Positions 12,111 to 22,689 of a DNA stretch of 64,000 bases are shown in pieces. The notes beneath the pieces were generated by a model. It had not been told where the DNA came from, searched no databases, and saw only the letters and a list, made by a program, of their open reading frames with translations. The stretch lies in NCBI GenBank assembly GCA_907163375.1, contig CAJQUW010010447.1, forward strand, positions 1 to 64,000, written 5' to 3'. The translations under genes and the position numbers were made by a program. This DNA is from Prostheceraeus crozeri. Lineage: Eukaryota > Platyhelminthes > Polycladida > Euryleptidae. Positions within the stretch are counted from its first letter, which is position 1. Every line of letters begins with the position of its first letter.

Positions 12111-12629
12111 TCGTCCTCTCGTGAGGTAAGGCACGTTGACTTAAATAAAAACGGGTCAGTCAATAAAGGATTAATCTTTGTGGAATCCCGGACACTCTTG
12201 CACGATTTTAGTGTAAATTTTTATCAGAGCTACGGTAATATGTAAAGAGATGTCCCTACAACATCAAAGTCGTATTGGTATAATGCTATTTATTATACTG
12301 TATGACCGTATGTAGATTGCTACTGTATTACTGTATATTTTCAATGATGGACAGAATAGGCCTATTCAATATAGTATATAGGAAATTGTACTTTATTGAA
12401 TGATACTACCGTACACGTTAAGAAATACTGTGATATGTAAGAATTGTTAATGAAGACAATATTACCGTACTGTAATAGTAGTTGTAGAGTAATTGACTGT
12501 ACTGTATGATTAATTATAGTGCGTACAATATATTTTAATGCACTGTTGTTACGTATCGCTTCAATTTTGAATTTGCCGACACTTATTTATATGGCGCCCT
12601 TTAGATCTCGGATGACGGGACTCGCGCGC

Positions 12630-12875
12630 GAACGTGGATGTATTCGCTTCAATAGAGCCACCCACTTTTAATCTCTTAACAGGAAACCCGTGGAAGTACT
12701 ACGCTCTTTTTTTCAGAGCCCCCCACAAATTTTATATACCGCGGTAATCTGGGAGGTACTACGCTCGTTTTCTTCGAGCCCTCCTCTTCAAATATATATT
12801 TCGAAGCTGTCGCTTTTGGACAAACACGAACTCACACACGTGGATGTACTACGCTTCCCTGAGCCACCCACTTTT
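12630..12875 (-). other. Four related stem-loops in the Gypsy leader
   Basis: Between the 5' LTR and gag lie four similar blocks at about 12633-12665, 12690-12726, 12751-12786 and 12839-12871. On the minus strand each can form an outer stem (GTGGGTG with CATCCAC, GTGGGG with TTCCAC, GGAGG with CCTCC), an inner stem (GCTCT with AGAGC, GCTCG with CGAGC) and an unpaired 3' strand with GTAGTAC or similar. The stem bases differ between blocks while pairing is kept. The role is unknown; packaging, translation or dimerisation are possible. Confidence 0.6.
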
Positions 12876-13121
12876 ATTAGAGAACAGAAGGAATACTTTA
12901 TATCTGTGATTTTAGCGCGCTTATCAAATTATGGCCGAAACTGACTGATATCTCCTTTATAAACTCACTTAAATCTCTCTTCTTCACACACGGAGCAGCT
13001 GCTGATGGATAATACTGTAACGTGAATATACTTACCGGCACCGGGTCACCGAACTGATGTGAAGATTTTACGGAAGATCGAAGTAAAGAGGGAAGATAAA
13101 ACGCTGTGGGACCTCCACTTA

Positions 13122-13684
13122 TGTAACTTAGTTTATTTATATGTTAGCACTCTGGAAATATTAATTCTATTACTACCGTCTCAATCGCCTTTCCTCAACT
13201 ATATTGCGCTTCCAGCAATCACAAGTTCATGTTTACCTTTCCCAGGGTTAGTGTCACCCACTAAGGCTTACTCAAGATAAAATAATGATATCGATAGACA
13301 CCGTATATTATGCCTATGTGGGGAAGAGCTAAAAGGATGAGCAGCGTACAAAGTGAAGCACAAAAGAATACTCAGTTCGGTGACGACAACTGTTCGGTCG
13401 TTGAGTTATATATACTGTACTACCATCCTCTTCCTAAGCATCCGCACCGGATGCGTCCACTGCCTCGAAAGTCATAACTCAATCTTGATGGAAAAGTTCG
13501 TTTGACATTTTTGACACATGAGTCTGATATAATTTTACTCCCACTTCCGCCTCTTCATCTTGTGATTGAGCTCGCGTGCCGATTTGCGATTTAATTATTT
13601 TCACCTCTTCACCCGTGGACTTTACAACTTGTTACATTTTCCATTTTTTCCAACTCTCGTATTTCATATTTCAGCCCGGTTACA
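13122..13684 (-). repeat. LTR, 5' end of the minus-strand Gypsy element
   Basis: 563 bp, TGTAACTTAG to CCGGTTACA, about 99% like its partner at 7232. Just inside on the minus strand, TGGAGGTCCCACAGCG could be the primer-binding site, but I could not match it to a particular tRNA. Confidence 0.9.
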
Positions 13685-13688
13685 GTGG

Positions 13689-14345
13689 TATACAAATTGG
13701 GGATTTAATAAATGCGGAGTTACCACTCTTCCCGTAGGGATGTCGACTCAAAAACGTATCCGTATACAGTGAAAATTATTATATGAAAAGATTGAGTTTT
13801 TTGCAGTGATCAGGTTCCCGTGGTCCAAAAAATTATTTGAGCACTTTTGAAAAAAGTCAAACTTTGCCAATTTATACCGATCGAGATTACTCTCAAGTAG
13901 TATGAAACAAGTTGGATATCAAAAGGAATGAATATTTGCTAATAAGCATCCTAACCAAGCGGAAATTGAACTGATTATCAAAGGAATTTCATGATCCGCA
14001 TTATAATGGAAGTCTTCATGAAAAAAACGAGACCTTTTTCTGCTTTCTTGGCTGATGTCAAGCTTTTAATTCAATTTTCACAGGTATGACTTTATGATTC
14101 ACTGAATTCATGCTTCATTTCCTGAATCTGGACCCATTTCCTGGACCCATTTACATCTTTCAAAGTGGTTATCAAAATTATGTTATTTTACTCTAACAGT
14201 GGGCAGTGGCAGGAATTGCTTATAAATGATCACGCTTATGAAGATTCTCTTGAGGTTCAGCATGAAAGCAATAGCAGGTCATCGAGCTGCCAATTTAACA
14301 AACATTGCCTCTCCAAGGCTGTCATGACACGGACGATCTGTAAAT
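13689..14345 (+). repeat. R1 tandem unit, copy 2, second part
   Basis: R1 resumes after the Gypsy insertion with TTGGGGATTTAATAAATGC and runs through GTCGACTCAAAAA, TATATGAAAAGATT, CTTGAGGTTCAGCATGAAAG and CCAAGGCTGTCAT near 14318. Without the insertion, copy 2 is about 0.87 kb. No gene is seen. Confidence 0.6.
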
Positions 14346-15660
14346 TAATATAAACTCCTTCTGCTTTATGCTATCTAGTCTAGGAAATTTAAGTCAAAAA
14401 ATAGCCGTAGTTGGAATAAATTGCAAGATTTGATATTAAGGTTTCATTTAAGTCTTAAACTTCCATTAAGCACATTGGTGAAGTTTTATAGAAATTGATG
14501 CAAATTTAGTGGTTCAATTCTTACTTTTTCTACCAGGAATTTATTTAAAGCCACTTGATTTTTAACACACTTGAAATGAGCTAAACGCATTATAAATATA
14601 AATATTCAAAGAATTAAACTGTCAGCTGACTAAGCTCTTTCTATTATTACCCTGGTTTCAATTGCTCACAAATTTTCCGAGTGAAATAATTTTCTAAAAG
14701 TTGATATAATGATATCGAAGTAATAGGGAACTGACTCCAAAAAAGTATTAGATATCATGGCATTCATACGGAAAAGTGATGAGTGATGGATGGCTACTTT
14801 GTCGAAGTCATGATGAAAATGACACGGAAATATATTTTTAGCATCATGCTACTATCTAAAGAAAAAGGATTTATTTTGCATGACGCCACATTGAAGCCCA
14901 TTCAGAAATACTGTGCCTAGGTAGGTAATTTGAAAAATATACTATCAGTCAAACTGGAAAATGTATGATCAGTCATTATTTCTTTAATATTGCTTTTCTT
15001 GTTCTGAAGTAGTCACTAGGTAATCTTTTGTGCTTTTTCTATTGGTAATGCAAGAGTTAGGTCAGTATAAGTTGTTGCACGTCACGATGAAATGAACGAA
15101 TAACATTCTTATTATCTAAAATATAATCAGTCTGAACTATTTTATGAGGCGGAGATCGAAGCTGAATGTCTTGTGAATCCACATAAAGCAAATACGTTAA
15201 CAAAGTTTGAGCTCAATCGGTTTTTGGGCTCTCCGTCGGGGCACTCCGAACATGATTACAGACATCTTGACACCGCTTTGGGACAACGCTGATGAGCGCT
15301 GTATTTACGTTTGAAGGTCGAAGAAAGTCAGTAACTCGTCAGAAAGACGTACTTGACTTGATGTATTAGAATGACCACACATACAGCGTTTATGTATTCA
15401 TAGCACTATTTTTTTTCCTAAGTAGGCTACTATCATTCAAGTACTATGTATGGTCAATTTCCCGTGCCGGTACACTCATGTGTTTAGCTCAATTTGATGG
15501 GATGTCTTATATTTGGGGTTGATAGATAACTAAAAGTCTGTCGGCAGAACTGAACGGATTTAGTTTTCTGGTGATAGAATTTTGGTTCATGAATAGCCCC
15601 TTTGAAAGTGAATAAACGGGTTTAGAATTCTAGAATGGCCTCAAACTAGATCATTCATCG
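14346..15660. other. Unassigned intergenic DNA
   Basis: AT-rich with only short frames. I see no gene, RNA or clear repeat here. Confidence 0.4.
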
Positions 15661-15663
15661 GTA

Positions 15664-17022
15664 GTCAGTTTATTTGTATCGGAGTGTAGTGCTCCACTCT
15701 GGTGCTTTTGGGAGTAATGATACAACGACTGACAATCTGAGCCCAGTTTCGCTACCTCTTTATAGGAGCAGCGAAGAAGGGACGATCTAGCGGGTAGGCC
15801 TAGGTCGACACGTGTTAGTCTTCAGAGTGCAAGTTATGACTACGGCGCACTAGATATGCAATTCGGAATTCAGCAGGGAGATCCTTCCAGTCCTGCATTA
15901 TTTTCCTTTGATCCATTCTACCGCCAAGATTCATTGATCTGAGCTGTATTGTCTATGATGAACCAATGAAAAGCAATTGCTGTTGACCCGCTTATTGGAG
16001 AAACGCAATCATCTCGATTTTCATACAGCTTCCGGGTTGATGAGGAATGGCTTTGCATAGCCCAAACTGCACAAGTTCTACACTCTTGTGCAGTGATGAC
16101 AGCCATTTATCAGCACTTGATTAAATGATTTCTGATAGTTTGTCAAGATTTTCCAATGACGATTTTACCCATGATTAGTGCACAAAACAACCTTTCAGTC
16201 ACATTTGGGACTGTGTTGTTCGACGAGTTCGTGATGTCTCACATTCTGCATAATTATCATAATTGTTTTCAACAGCTCCGTTAATGATGCTGGCCTAGAA
16301 TTACTGATATTTTGGTGTCAGTAGCGCGGCTTGATGCCTAGCCTAATTCTATGTTGTCTTGGGGGATGAAACCAAATTCGAAATAGGTAAACTCAGTTAT
16401 TATACTTATTATCTATAGCTTAAGGATGGCAATATGTGGTTTCTTTAATATTTGGCTAGGAAGAACTAGCTCTATCTCAAAATCAAATGCCTTTTCGATA
16501 AAATAGGTGCTATTTTCTATAGCTAACAGATGCTATTTTAATGCCAATACATGATAGGACTCCGACTCGAAAACATTGTCTCGAAAAACATAACATCTTG
16601 GGGAATCATCGCAAATATTTACAAGCAATGCCTTTGGGTCGATCCTGTAATGAATGAAAGCTTAACTTTGTTACGTAAGATATAATTCATAAGTAAGTAA
16701 CCTTTTATTTATAGGCCTATCCTTGAAAACGCACTTTCATAGGCACTTAAAACGGTATTTCTCAATTGCAGCATGCTACGCATATCTCAACGTACATGAA
16801 AACTATAAGTCTAGCAGAATATTTCAAAAAATCTGATTTTTTTAATCACTGACATATTTAGCCTACAGATCCAAACTGCGTAATTAGGACTATCATTTCG
16901 TCAGACCAAACCTCCCTTGGCTACTCAACAGAGGCTGTTGTGTACCTCTAGAGTCAGTGATTGTATTCGAACTCCTGTAGCACCGGAGCGGAGTTTTTCA
17001 ACTCCGATACAAATAGACTGAC
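15664..17022. mobile_element. Segment bounded by inverted 70-bp hairpins
   Basis: A 70-bp block at 15664-15733 is repeated in inverted orientation at 16953-17022. Shared words are GTCAGT.TATTTGTATCGGAGT, CTC..GGTGCT and ACTGAC. Each block is itself a hairpin: GTCAGT and TTGTATC at one side are answered by GATACAA and ACTGAC at the other. A 1.36 kb foldback-type element is the simplest reading. The interior contains a reverse-transcriptase scrap. No target duplication was found. Confidence 0.5.
15798..15935 (+). pseudogene. LINE-type reverse transcriptase fragment
   Basis: One plus-strand frame reads RVSLQSASYDYGALD, then MQFGIQQGDPSSPALFSF. This matches the conserved block of non-LTR retrotransposon reverse transcriptases (consensus near GVRQGDPLSPLLF) with the usual hydrophobic run-in. 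A stop soon follows and no catalytic YxDD block is seen nearby, so this is a relic. The clade cannot be set from so little. Confidence 0.55.
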
Positions 17023-18415
17023 TTCCAATAGGAGCAAAAGAGCATCGATTTGGTTTTAATTGAATTACGCAATATTTCAAAAGTACCAATGCAAAGTCAC
17101 CACTTCTAACGAAGTCTTCTGGTATGTTTAATAATCAGCATTTTGTGCGTAGACTAACCGTAGTTAATACAGCCAACCATTCAGCAAACACGTTTATAAA
17201 TGGAAATACTAAGGTAGAAAATGTACATCTACCTGAGAAAACACGCTTTAATGAGACAGGCGTAATTATGTGGAACTTCATTTCAGATTTCAATGTCTAC
17301 AATTTGAAACATATATAAATGTGATACGTATTAACGATTTACGATCTTAGAGTCAGTTTTTATTCCAATCATCTCAGATCTGCCGGACCACCCTCATATT
17401 TTCTTGCAGTCAGCGTGTGAACTTCATCGAAAAAAATTAGATCCCGAAGATGACTTTTAGAGGTCATGCATAGTTCCTCATGTCCATCCATAAAAAGCAT
17501 CATAAGTCTTTCGTAAAAAAAAGTCATAGGCTATTTCGGAGGCTATTTAGCCTCATTGCTTTAAATTTTTGTAGAGTTGTTGTTTTGTAGTTGAACTCAG
17601 TAGGAAATCAACTGAACAATCACAGATTTCACCAGATGAGAATAAACATGCGTGAAATTACTTCCCATCATTCATTTCCTCAGTTGTTGATAAGTCTAGA
17701 TGGGTGATGAACTTGTCTGATAGGGCTCTGAATGAATCAAAGCTTCAAGTCCTAAAAAAGAACGTCCCCAAAACAGTAACTTAAATGTAAATATAATCAG
17801 TGAAGTTGAAAATGCCAGCAAGCAGAATACTGTGTTATTCGTCAGATTCATCAGAACTCGGTTAAGTATCATCTGCCACACGTGCTGGTTGAAAATGATG
17901 AAGCGTGATTGTATTCAGTTTTGTCCTGCAGATGTTGATGAAAACAGAGCACGTGTAAATGCGTGCAGCGAACATTGATATTAGAAAGAAAATCACTTTT
18001 TGTTACGCATGACACGCAGAGGCAACCTTGTTAGAATGTTGTTGAAAAAGAATTAGACTTATTTTCTGAAAGGTGGTTAACATACTCATTTATAACTTGT
18101 CGTTTTGAGAGGAAGCATTTTGGTGTTGCAAATTAGCGTACGCGATCTTCTGAAACTAAAATGACGAAGTCGATCAGTCGCAAGCAAGTTCTACTCATAC
18201 CCTAATTTAATTCCTTAGCGGTGTACCTGATGTCAGAAGTCTCTATGTTGGCTACGACGTACGAGCCGCTTGAGTTAAGGCTATTACACAAACCGCTCTG
18301 AGACTTTCACTGGCTATGGAAAATTTATAAATAGACATTAAGAGAAAACAATGGTCTTGGAGTGATGCCGCTGGGGGAATGCATCAATATTGCCAAGAGT
18401 AAGATTTAGGATGCC
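17023..18415. other. Unassigned intergenic DNA
   Basis: Short frames only, for example 64 codons at 17124-17318 with no recognisable features. Nothing else is seen. Confidence 0.4.
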
Positions 18416-18419
18416 CAGG

Positions 18420-18436
18420 GAGGGATTCGAACCCTC
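18420..18436 (-). other. tRNA T-arm-like box B
   Basis: On the minus strand GAGGGTTCGAATCCCTC forms a perfect 5-bp stem with a 7-base TTCGAAT loop, exactly like a tRNA T arm and a pol III box B. No matching acceptor stem, anticodon arm or box A is seen at the right distance, so it is more likely a tRNA or SINE remnant than a tRNA gene. Confidence 0.4.
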
Positions 18437-18822
18437 TTCTCCAAAACCATTGTAAGCATTTTGAATACAGATGAATTGATTGAAGTGATGAGTAATAGAA
18501 TTCAGAAGGTTAGTATGAGGAGAAATGAAATTGAGTCGGACGTTCACAGGGCATTTGAATTCAAGCTTGGGTAAAATAATTTTTCAGAAAGATACAATTG
18601 TTGTGAATCGCATTTTGTAGAAAATCAAAGAGCGGTGTTAATATAAATATGAAATGTTTGGGTGATTGCGAAAAGGTTTCATCCACGAGAGTAGCAATGC
18701 GCATATGCTTGTATCCTGAAAAGAGAAGAAGAAGCGGATAATATTTGATCAGAATTCGTAGATTTGGTGTGCAAATATTCAAAAACAATTGATGGGAATC
18801 GCAAATATTTCATTCCGTTATC

Positions 18823-18935
18823 TACTACTGTTTACTACTACTTATCTACTACTGTACAGCACTTATCTACTACCGTTATCTATCTACCGTTACTTATCTA
18901 CTACCGTTATCTACTACTGTACAGCACTTCAATAT
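18823..18935 (+). repeat. TCTACTACYGTTA microsatellite-like array
   Basis: About 110 bp of TATCTACTAC, CGTTATCTA and CTGTACAGCACTT words in irregular tandem. Two overlapping frames cross it as a composition effect. Confidence 0.65.
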
Positions 18936-19976
18936 TACATGAAGAATTTAATTCAATTCCATCATTACATTATGATACGAAATCATTGCTCCTTCCAGAG
19001 AAGAAGTCAAGACTGTAAAATATGAGCTTCGTTTATCTGTTGGTCAACATCACCCGTTCATCTCCATACAGCAACGAATATGTACATGTCATGAAATCAA
19101 AGCGAGTCAATATTTTAATATTGTATTGATTCTATCATCATAACATGAAAATGGAATAGTCATCATAGGATGCAAACACAAGAAGCTGCATTTCACTTCA
19201 ATTGCTGGAATTCCAGGAATATTTTGTCAAGTACCCAAATAAACGACGATTTCTTAAAGATTTTTTTCTTAACAGATGACAATGCACGGCTGTCTAATGA
19301 TCTTGTGATATGATTATTTTCCATTTTGATACCAAACTACATTGTGCATTTGTGATTCTTTTGTACCTATTCACAGATTTTTGAGTTGCTGTAGGATATT
19401 TTCTATGAGTTAAAAGATGAATTATTGTAGTTTCTGATCTGGATGATGAAGTGTAGGGAAATTCAGAAAAATGCGGAAGTCAACAGAGCAACATTGATAT
19501 GCCTATCTCGAAGCCGAACACACTCATGATCCTCCAGTGTTGTGGAGATCACCCAGTAGTAGTAGACAGAAGTGAGTCATAGCTTACTCTTCGCTGCCTA
19601 TATTACATAACTGAATGGAAGACCTGTACATTTACTCATGAAAGAAATAAGCAGGTTCTTACAAAAATTGCAAACATTAAGAGCATGATTTATGACATTT
19701 TACTGAGGGAAATTTATGTAGCTGACAATAGATTGATGGAAAGAGCTCATTCCTAACACAGCAAGCACGATTTTCTTAATATGCATGCTACGAAACTGGC
19801 CTTGGTGAAGAAGAAACATAGCAACCTGTCTAGCTGCATGTGGTCATATTTTTGCATGAAAATGAGAACGTCATGAAAATTAAGTTTTTGCACATCAATA
19901 GTTTCAATATATATCATGATTCCTTCACCGTCTCCAGACTATTTCACCCAAAGCATGAAGTTGAGATTCAATCAAT
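18936..19976. other. Unassigned intergenic DNA
   Basis: No gene or structured repeat seen. Confidence 0.4.
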
Positions 19977-20412
19977 TCGCAGGGGAACACTACGAAAATA
20001 ACAGTTGAATAGCAGTAGTGATGGTCAAATTCGCTCAAAATTTGCCTATCTTTTCGTCATAAAGTCAGCGATCGGTTATAGAAACATTGAGATCGACGGG
20101 CGTTTCTCCACATGTCTGAGTAGTATTTGGTCTTGCGAGTGTGGAGAATGCTTGAAACCGCCGCCGATCGCAGGGGAACACTACGAAAATAACAGTTGAA
20201 TAGCAGTAGTGATGGTCAAATTCGCTCAAAATTTGCCTATCTTTTCGTCATAAAGTCAGCGATCGGTTATAGAAACATTGAGATCGACGGGGGTTTCTCC
20301 ACATGTCTGAGTAGTATTTGGTCTTGCGAGTGTGGAGAATGCTTGAAACCGCCGCGATCGCAGGGGAACACTACGAAAATAACAGTTGAATAGCAGTAGT
20401 GATGGTCAAATT
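19977..20412 (+). repeat. 191-bp tandem repeat, about 2.3 copies
   Basis: Units start at 19977, 20168 and 20358 with TCGCAGGGGAACACTACG. The two full copies differ at only a couple of bases, so the duplication is recent. 191 is not a multiple of three, so the similar 64-65 codon frames in each unit are not evidence of coding. A minisatellite is the best description. Confidence 0.8.
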
Positions 20413-20859
20413 AATTGAAACTTGATAGTCATTTTTCTAGGAAACAAGCTATCATCAATGAATTTTTGTTGCAGCGTAGGATTAGCAAGGCAATGCTTAT
20501 CATATATGTGCATTATTTAGCGATTCAAAGCACTTTGAGAAATTTTTCTCCGATCGGCGTGATCGGCTGTGATCGGATTTTACACCGGCCCGCATGCTTT
20601 TTCACGTGAAAACACTTCATACTCATTGAGAGCCCATTACATATATATTTGTTGTGGAAAAACAAGCACTAAATCCCGAATAGCTTCTTTTGGATTATTT
20701 CTAACAAAAATGTCAGAATTGCATATCTAAACCTGATGCAATTTTCATAAAATTTTGCCATAATGTTGCCCAGACCATAATCAACCAATAAAAAGTGAAA
20801 ACCGAAATCTTGCAATTTATTCCAACCTCAAGTCTATTTTGCCTAGCCTAATCATGATG
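20413..20859. other. Unassigned intergenic DNA
   Basis: AT-rich with no gene seen. A word near 20450 (GAAACAAGCTATCATC) and the GATCGG words near 20550-20580 are not extended. Confidence 0.35.
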
Positions 20860-21263
20860 TCAGTTCCGTGGTAATTTCTTCAAAACTGCAATCTCCCAAA
20901 TATCTTTGGTATCTCCTGAGTTCATTTAATAAAATCGAAAGTGTATACCATAGTGTAAGTATATTAGGTAGAGTGGTAACTTCGCATTTATTAAATCCCC
21001 AATGTGTACATGTATATACACTTTCGATTTTATTAAATGAACTCAAAGGAGATACAGTCGGAATTGTTTCCAAATGTGATTTAAAATATGCATATTTATG
21101 CAGTTTTGAAGAAATTACAACGGAAATGACTGATAATGGTAGCATAATGCAGAGGGACTCATGGCATTTCACAGATTCTCATGACAGCCTTGGAGATTTA
21201 ATGTTTGTTATATTTAGCAATTCGATGGGTTCCTATTACTTTCATGCTGAACCTCAAGAGAAT
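20860..21263. repeat. R1 copies in inverted arrangement
   Basis: 20866-20965 reads R1 forward (TTCCGTGGTAATTTCTTC, AATCGAAAGTGTA) and 20975-21263 reads it in reverse, ending with the reverse complement of the CTTGAGGTTCAGC block. The two meet near 20965-20975. The reverse part ends exactly where the LTR at 21264 begins, so the retroelement inserted into this copy. Both strands have frames here because of the mirror symmetry. Confidence 0.65.
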
Positions 21264-21522
21264 TGTGGCAGCAAACACCTTACCTCAAGCTCCGACCTCG
21301 ATGACTCGCAGAATGAAACCAGCTGAGTTATTTGAACATCACTCGAACAAACAATAGCTGAATTTGTTTGTCCGGGTTAATGTGAACATTGATGAGCGAT
21401 GCACTTCACTCCTTGACTTTGTCGTATAAAAAGACCGACATGTGAAATGAAAATCCATCCGCTTCTGTGCTTTTCAATAAAGCTGAATTGGAGACAATTG
21501 TTTTCATATCTATGATACAACA
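21264..21522 (+). repeat. 5' LTR of the plus-strand Gypsy element
   Basis: It begins TGTGGCAGC right at the R1 junction and ends GATACAACA. Inside are a TATA-like GTATAAAAAG near 21424 and a polyadenylation-type AATAAA near 21476, in the order promoter, transcript start, poly(A) signal. TTGGCGTCGCTGAGC directly after the end is a likely primer-binding site. The left edge is inferred from the R1 break, as no partner LTR is available. Confidence 0.65.
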
Positions 21523-21529
21523 ATTGGCG

Positions 21530-21640
21530 TCGCTGAGCTATCTACTACTGCTCTCTACTGGTTCTACTGCTACTACCTACTGGCTCTGCTGCTTCTACCT
21601 ACTGGTTCTGCTGCTTTCTACGAGTACTTCTGCTGCAAAA
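21530..21640 (+). repeat. CTACTGCT-type tandem repeat in the retroelement leader
   Basis: Irregular repeats of CTACTGGTTCTGCTGCTTCTAC between the LTR-adjacent site and gag. They are low complexity and have no stable reading frame. Confidence 0.5.
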
Positions 21641-21886
21641 TTAAACTAAACTACATTCGACGGCTGTTGACCCTACCCGGCAACGCTGTGAACACTCGCT
21701 ATTGGCCTTCACGGCTCGATAGACATCATTATCACTCTTACACACCATTCATACTTTGCAACACACATATTACTAACACTCTACACGACACGTGAGGGAC
21801 TACTAAACCTAAGGACTTAAGGACCTAAGCTAAGTTTCAGCCTCAAGCCTCGACGTCTACCGAGGAGCAAAGACGACACCTGTACG

Positions 21887-22660
21887 ATGGACTTCCATCC
21901 ACTTGAGCCTCTCGACATTTCCGACGTCAACGGCGTCACGGGGTGGCACATCCGCTTCGAGGAGTTCCTCAAAGTCAAGCCTCCTGCGAAAGGGATGGAA
22001 ACGGCCTTCTACATCACGCTTATGGGTAAACAAGCCTTCAGACTACTTCGCGACCTGTCGTACCCAGACGACGTCACAGCGATGAGCGTTGCAGACTTGA
22101 AGACACTACTGCTGAACCACCTGTCTCCCGTTAACATCACGCTAGTAGAACGCGAAAAGTTTCACAATCTGGTAAAGAAGACAGAAGAAACCAACAAGTC
22201 CTTTGTTCTGCGGGTTCAACAACAGGCGGCTAAGTGTGGGTTCGGTACCGACTTGCCAACACAACTACGCGACAGACTGGTAGCTGGTGTACGAGACCAA
22301 GACCTGAAGAGGAAGCTGTGCAGGGAGACTAGTTTAGACTTCAACAAGGCGAAGACCCTCGTCGAAGAGTGGGACGAATTCAACAACGTCGTCACCCAGG
22401 CTTCGAACGTCTTCATCACTTCTCGACACAAGACCGACTTTAAGCCGAAGTTCGCCAAACATCTACCTAACCACCAAGTCACTCAGCCGAAGACTAGACA
22501 GACCATCAAGTCTAACAACGCTTGCGACTCTTGTGGAGGGATGCACCTACGACGAACTTGCCGCTTCAGACGTGCTGTATGCAATCTTTGCAAACGAACT
22601 GGCCACATACAACGATCGTTTGCCGTTCAGCGAAGTCTACCACAGAAGTTACTACAGTTT
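21887..22660 (+). pseudogene. Gypsy gag region with zinc knuckle (fossil)
   Basis: It opens MDFHPLEPLDISDVNG and continues with gag helices (VADLKTLLLNHLSP, EREKFHNL, QLRDRLVAGVRD). The C-terminal part has CDSCGGMHLRRTC and CNLCKRTGH, nucleic-acid-binding zinc knuckles of the kind that ends Gypsy gag proteins. The start is chosen because it is the first ATG after the leader and opens a long frame. Confidence 0.8.
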
Positions 22661-22689
22661 CGATCGACGAGGAAGCCAGGTCGAACACT

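Larger units (their letters stand above)
7232..13684 (-). mobile_element. Ty3/Gypsy LTR element, broken
   Basis: The element is bounded by two direct LTRs and flanked by GTGG on both sides (7228-7231, 13685-13688). It reads on the minus strand: leader, gag-like region, reverse transcriptase with RNase H, then integrase. The domain order RT-RNase H-integrase is that of Ty3/Gypsy. The coding part is broken in roughly half a dozen places, and it is short for a complete element. The LTRs differ by only a few substitutions and small length changes, so the insertion is fairly recent. Confidence 0.9.

Noticed and set aside
18420-18436. tRNA gene on the minus strand
   Set aside because: Only the T arm is convincing. 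No acceptor, D or anticodon arm is found at the right spacing.
20005-20393. Two similar 64-65 codon frames
   Set aside because: They are the same segment of a 191-bp tandem unit, and the period is not a multiple of three, so a conserved protein repeat is not implied.
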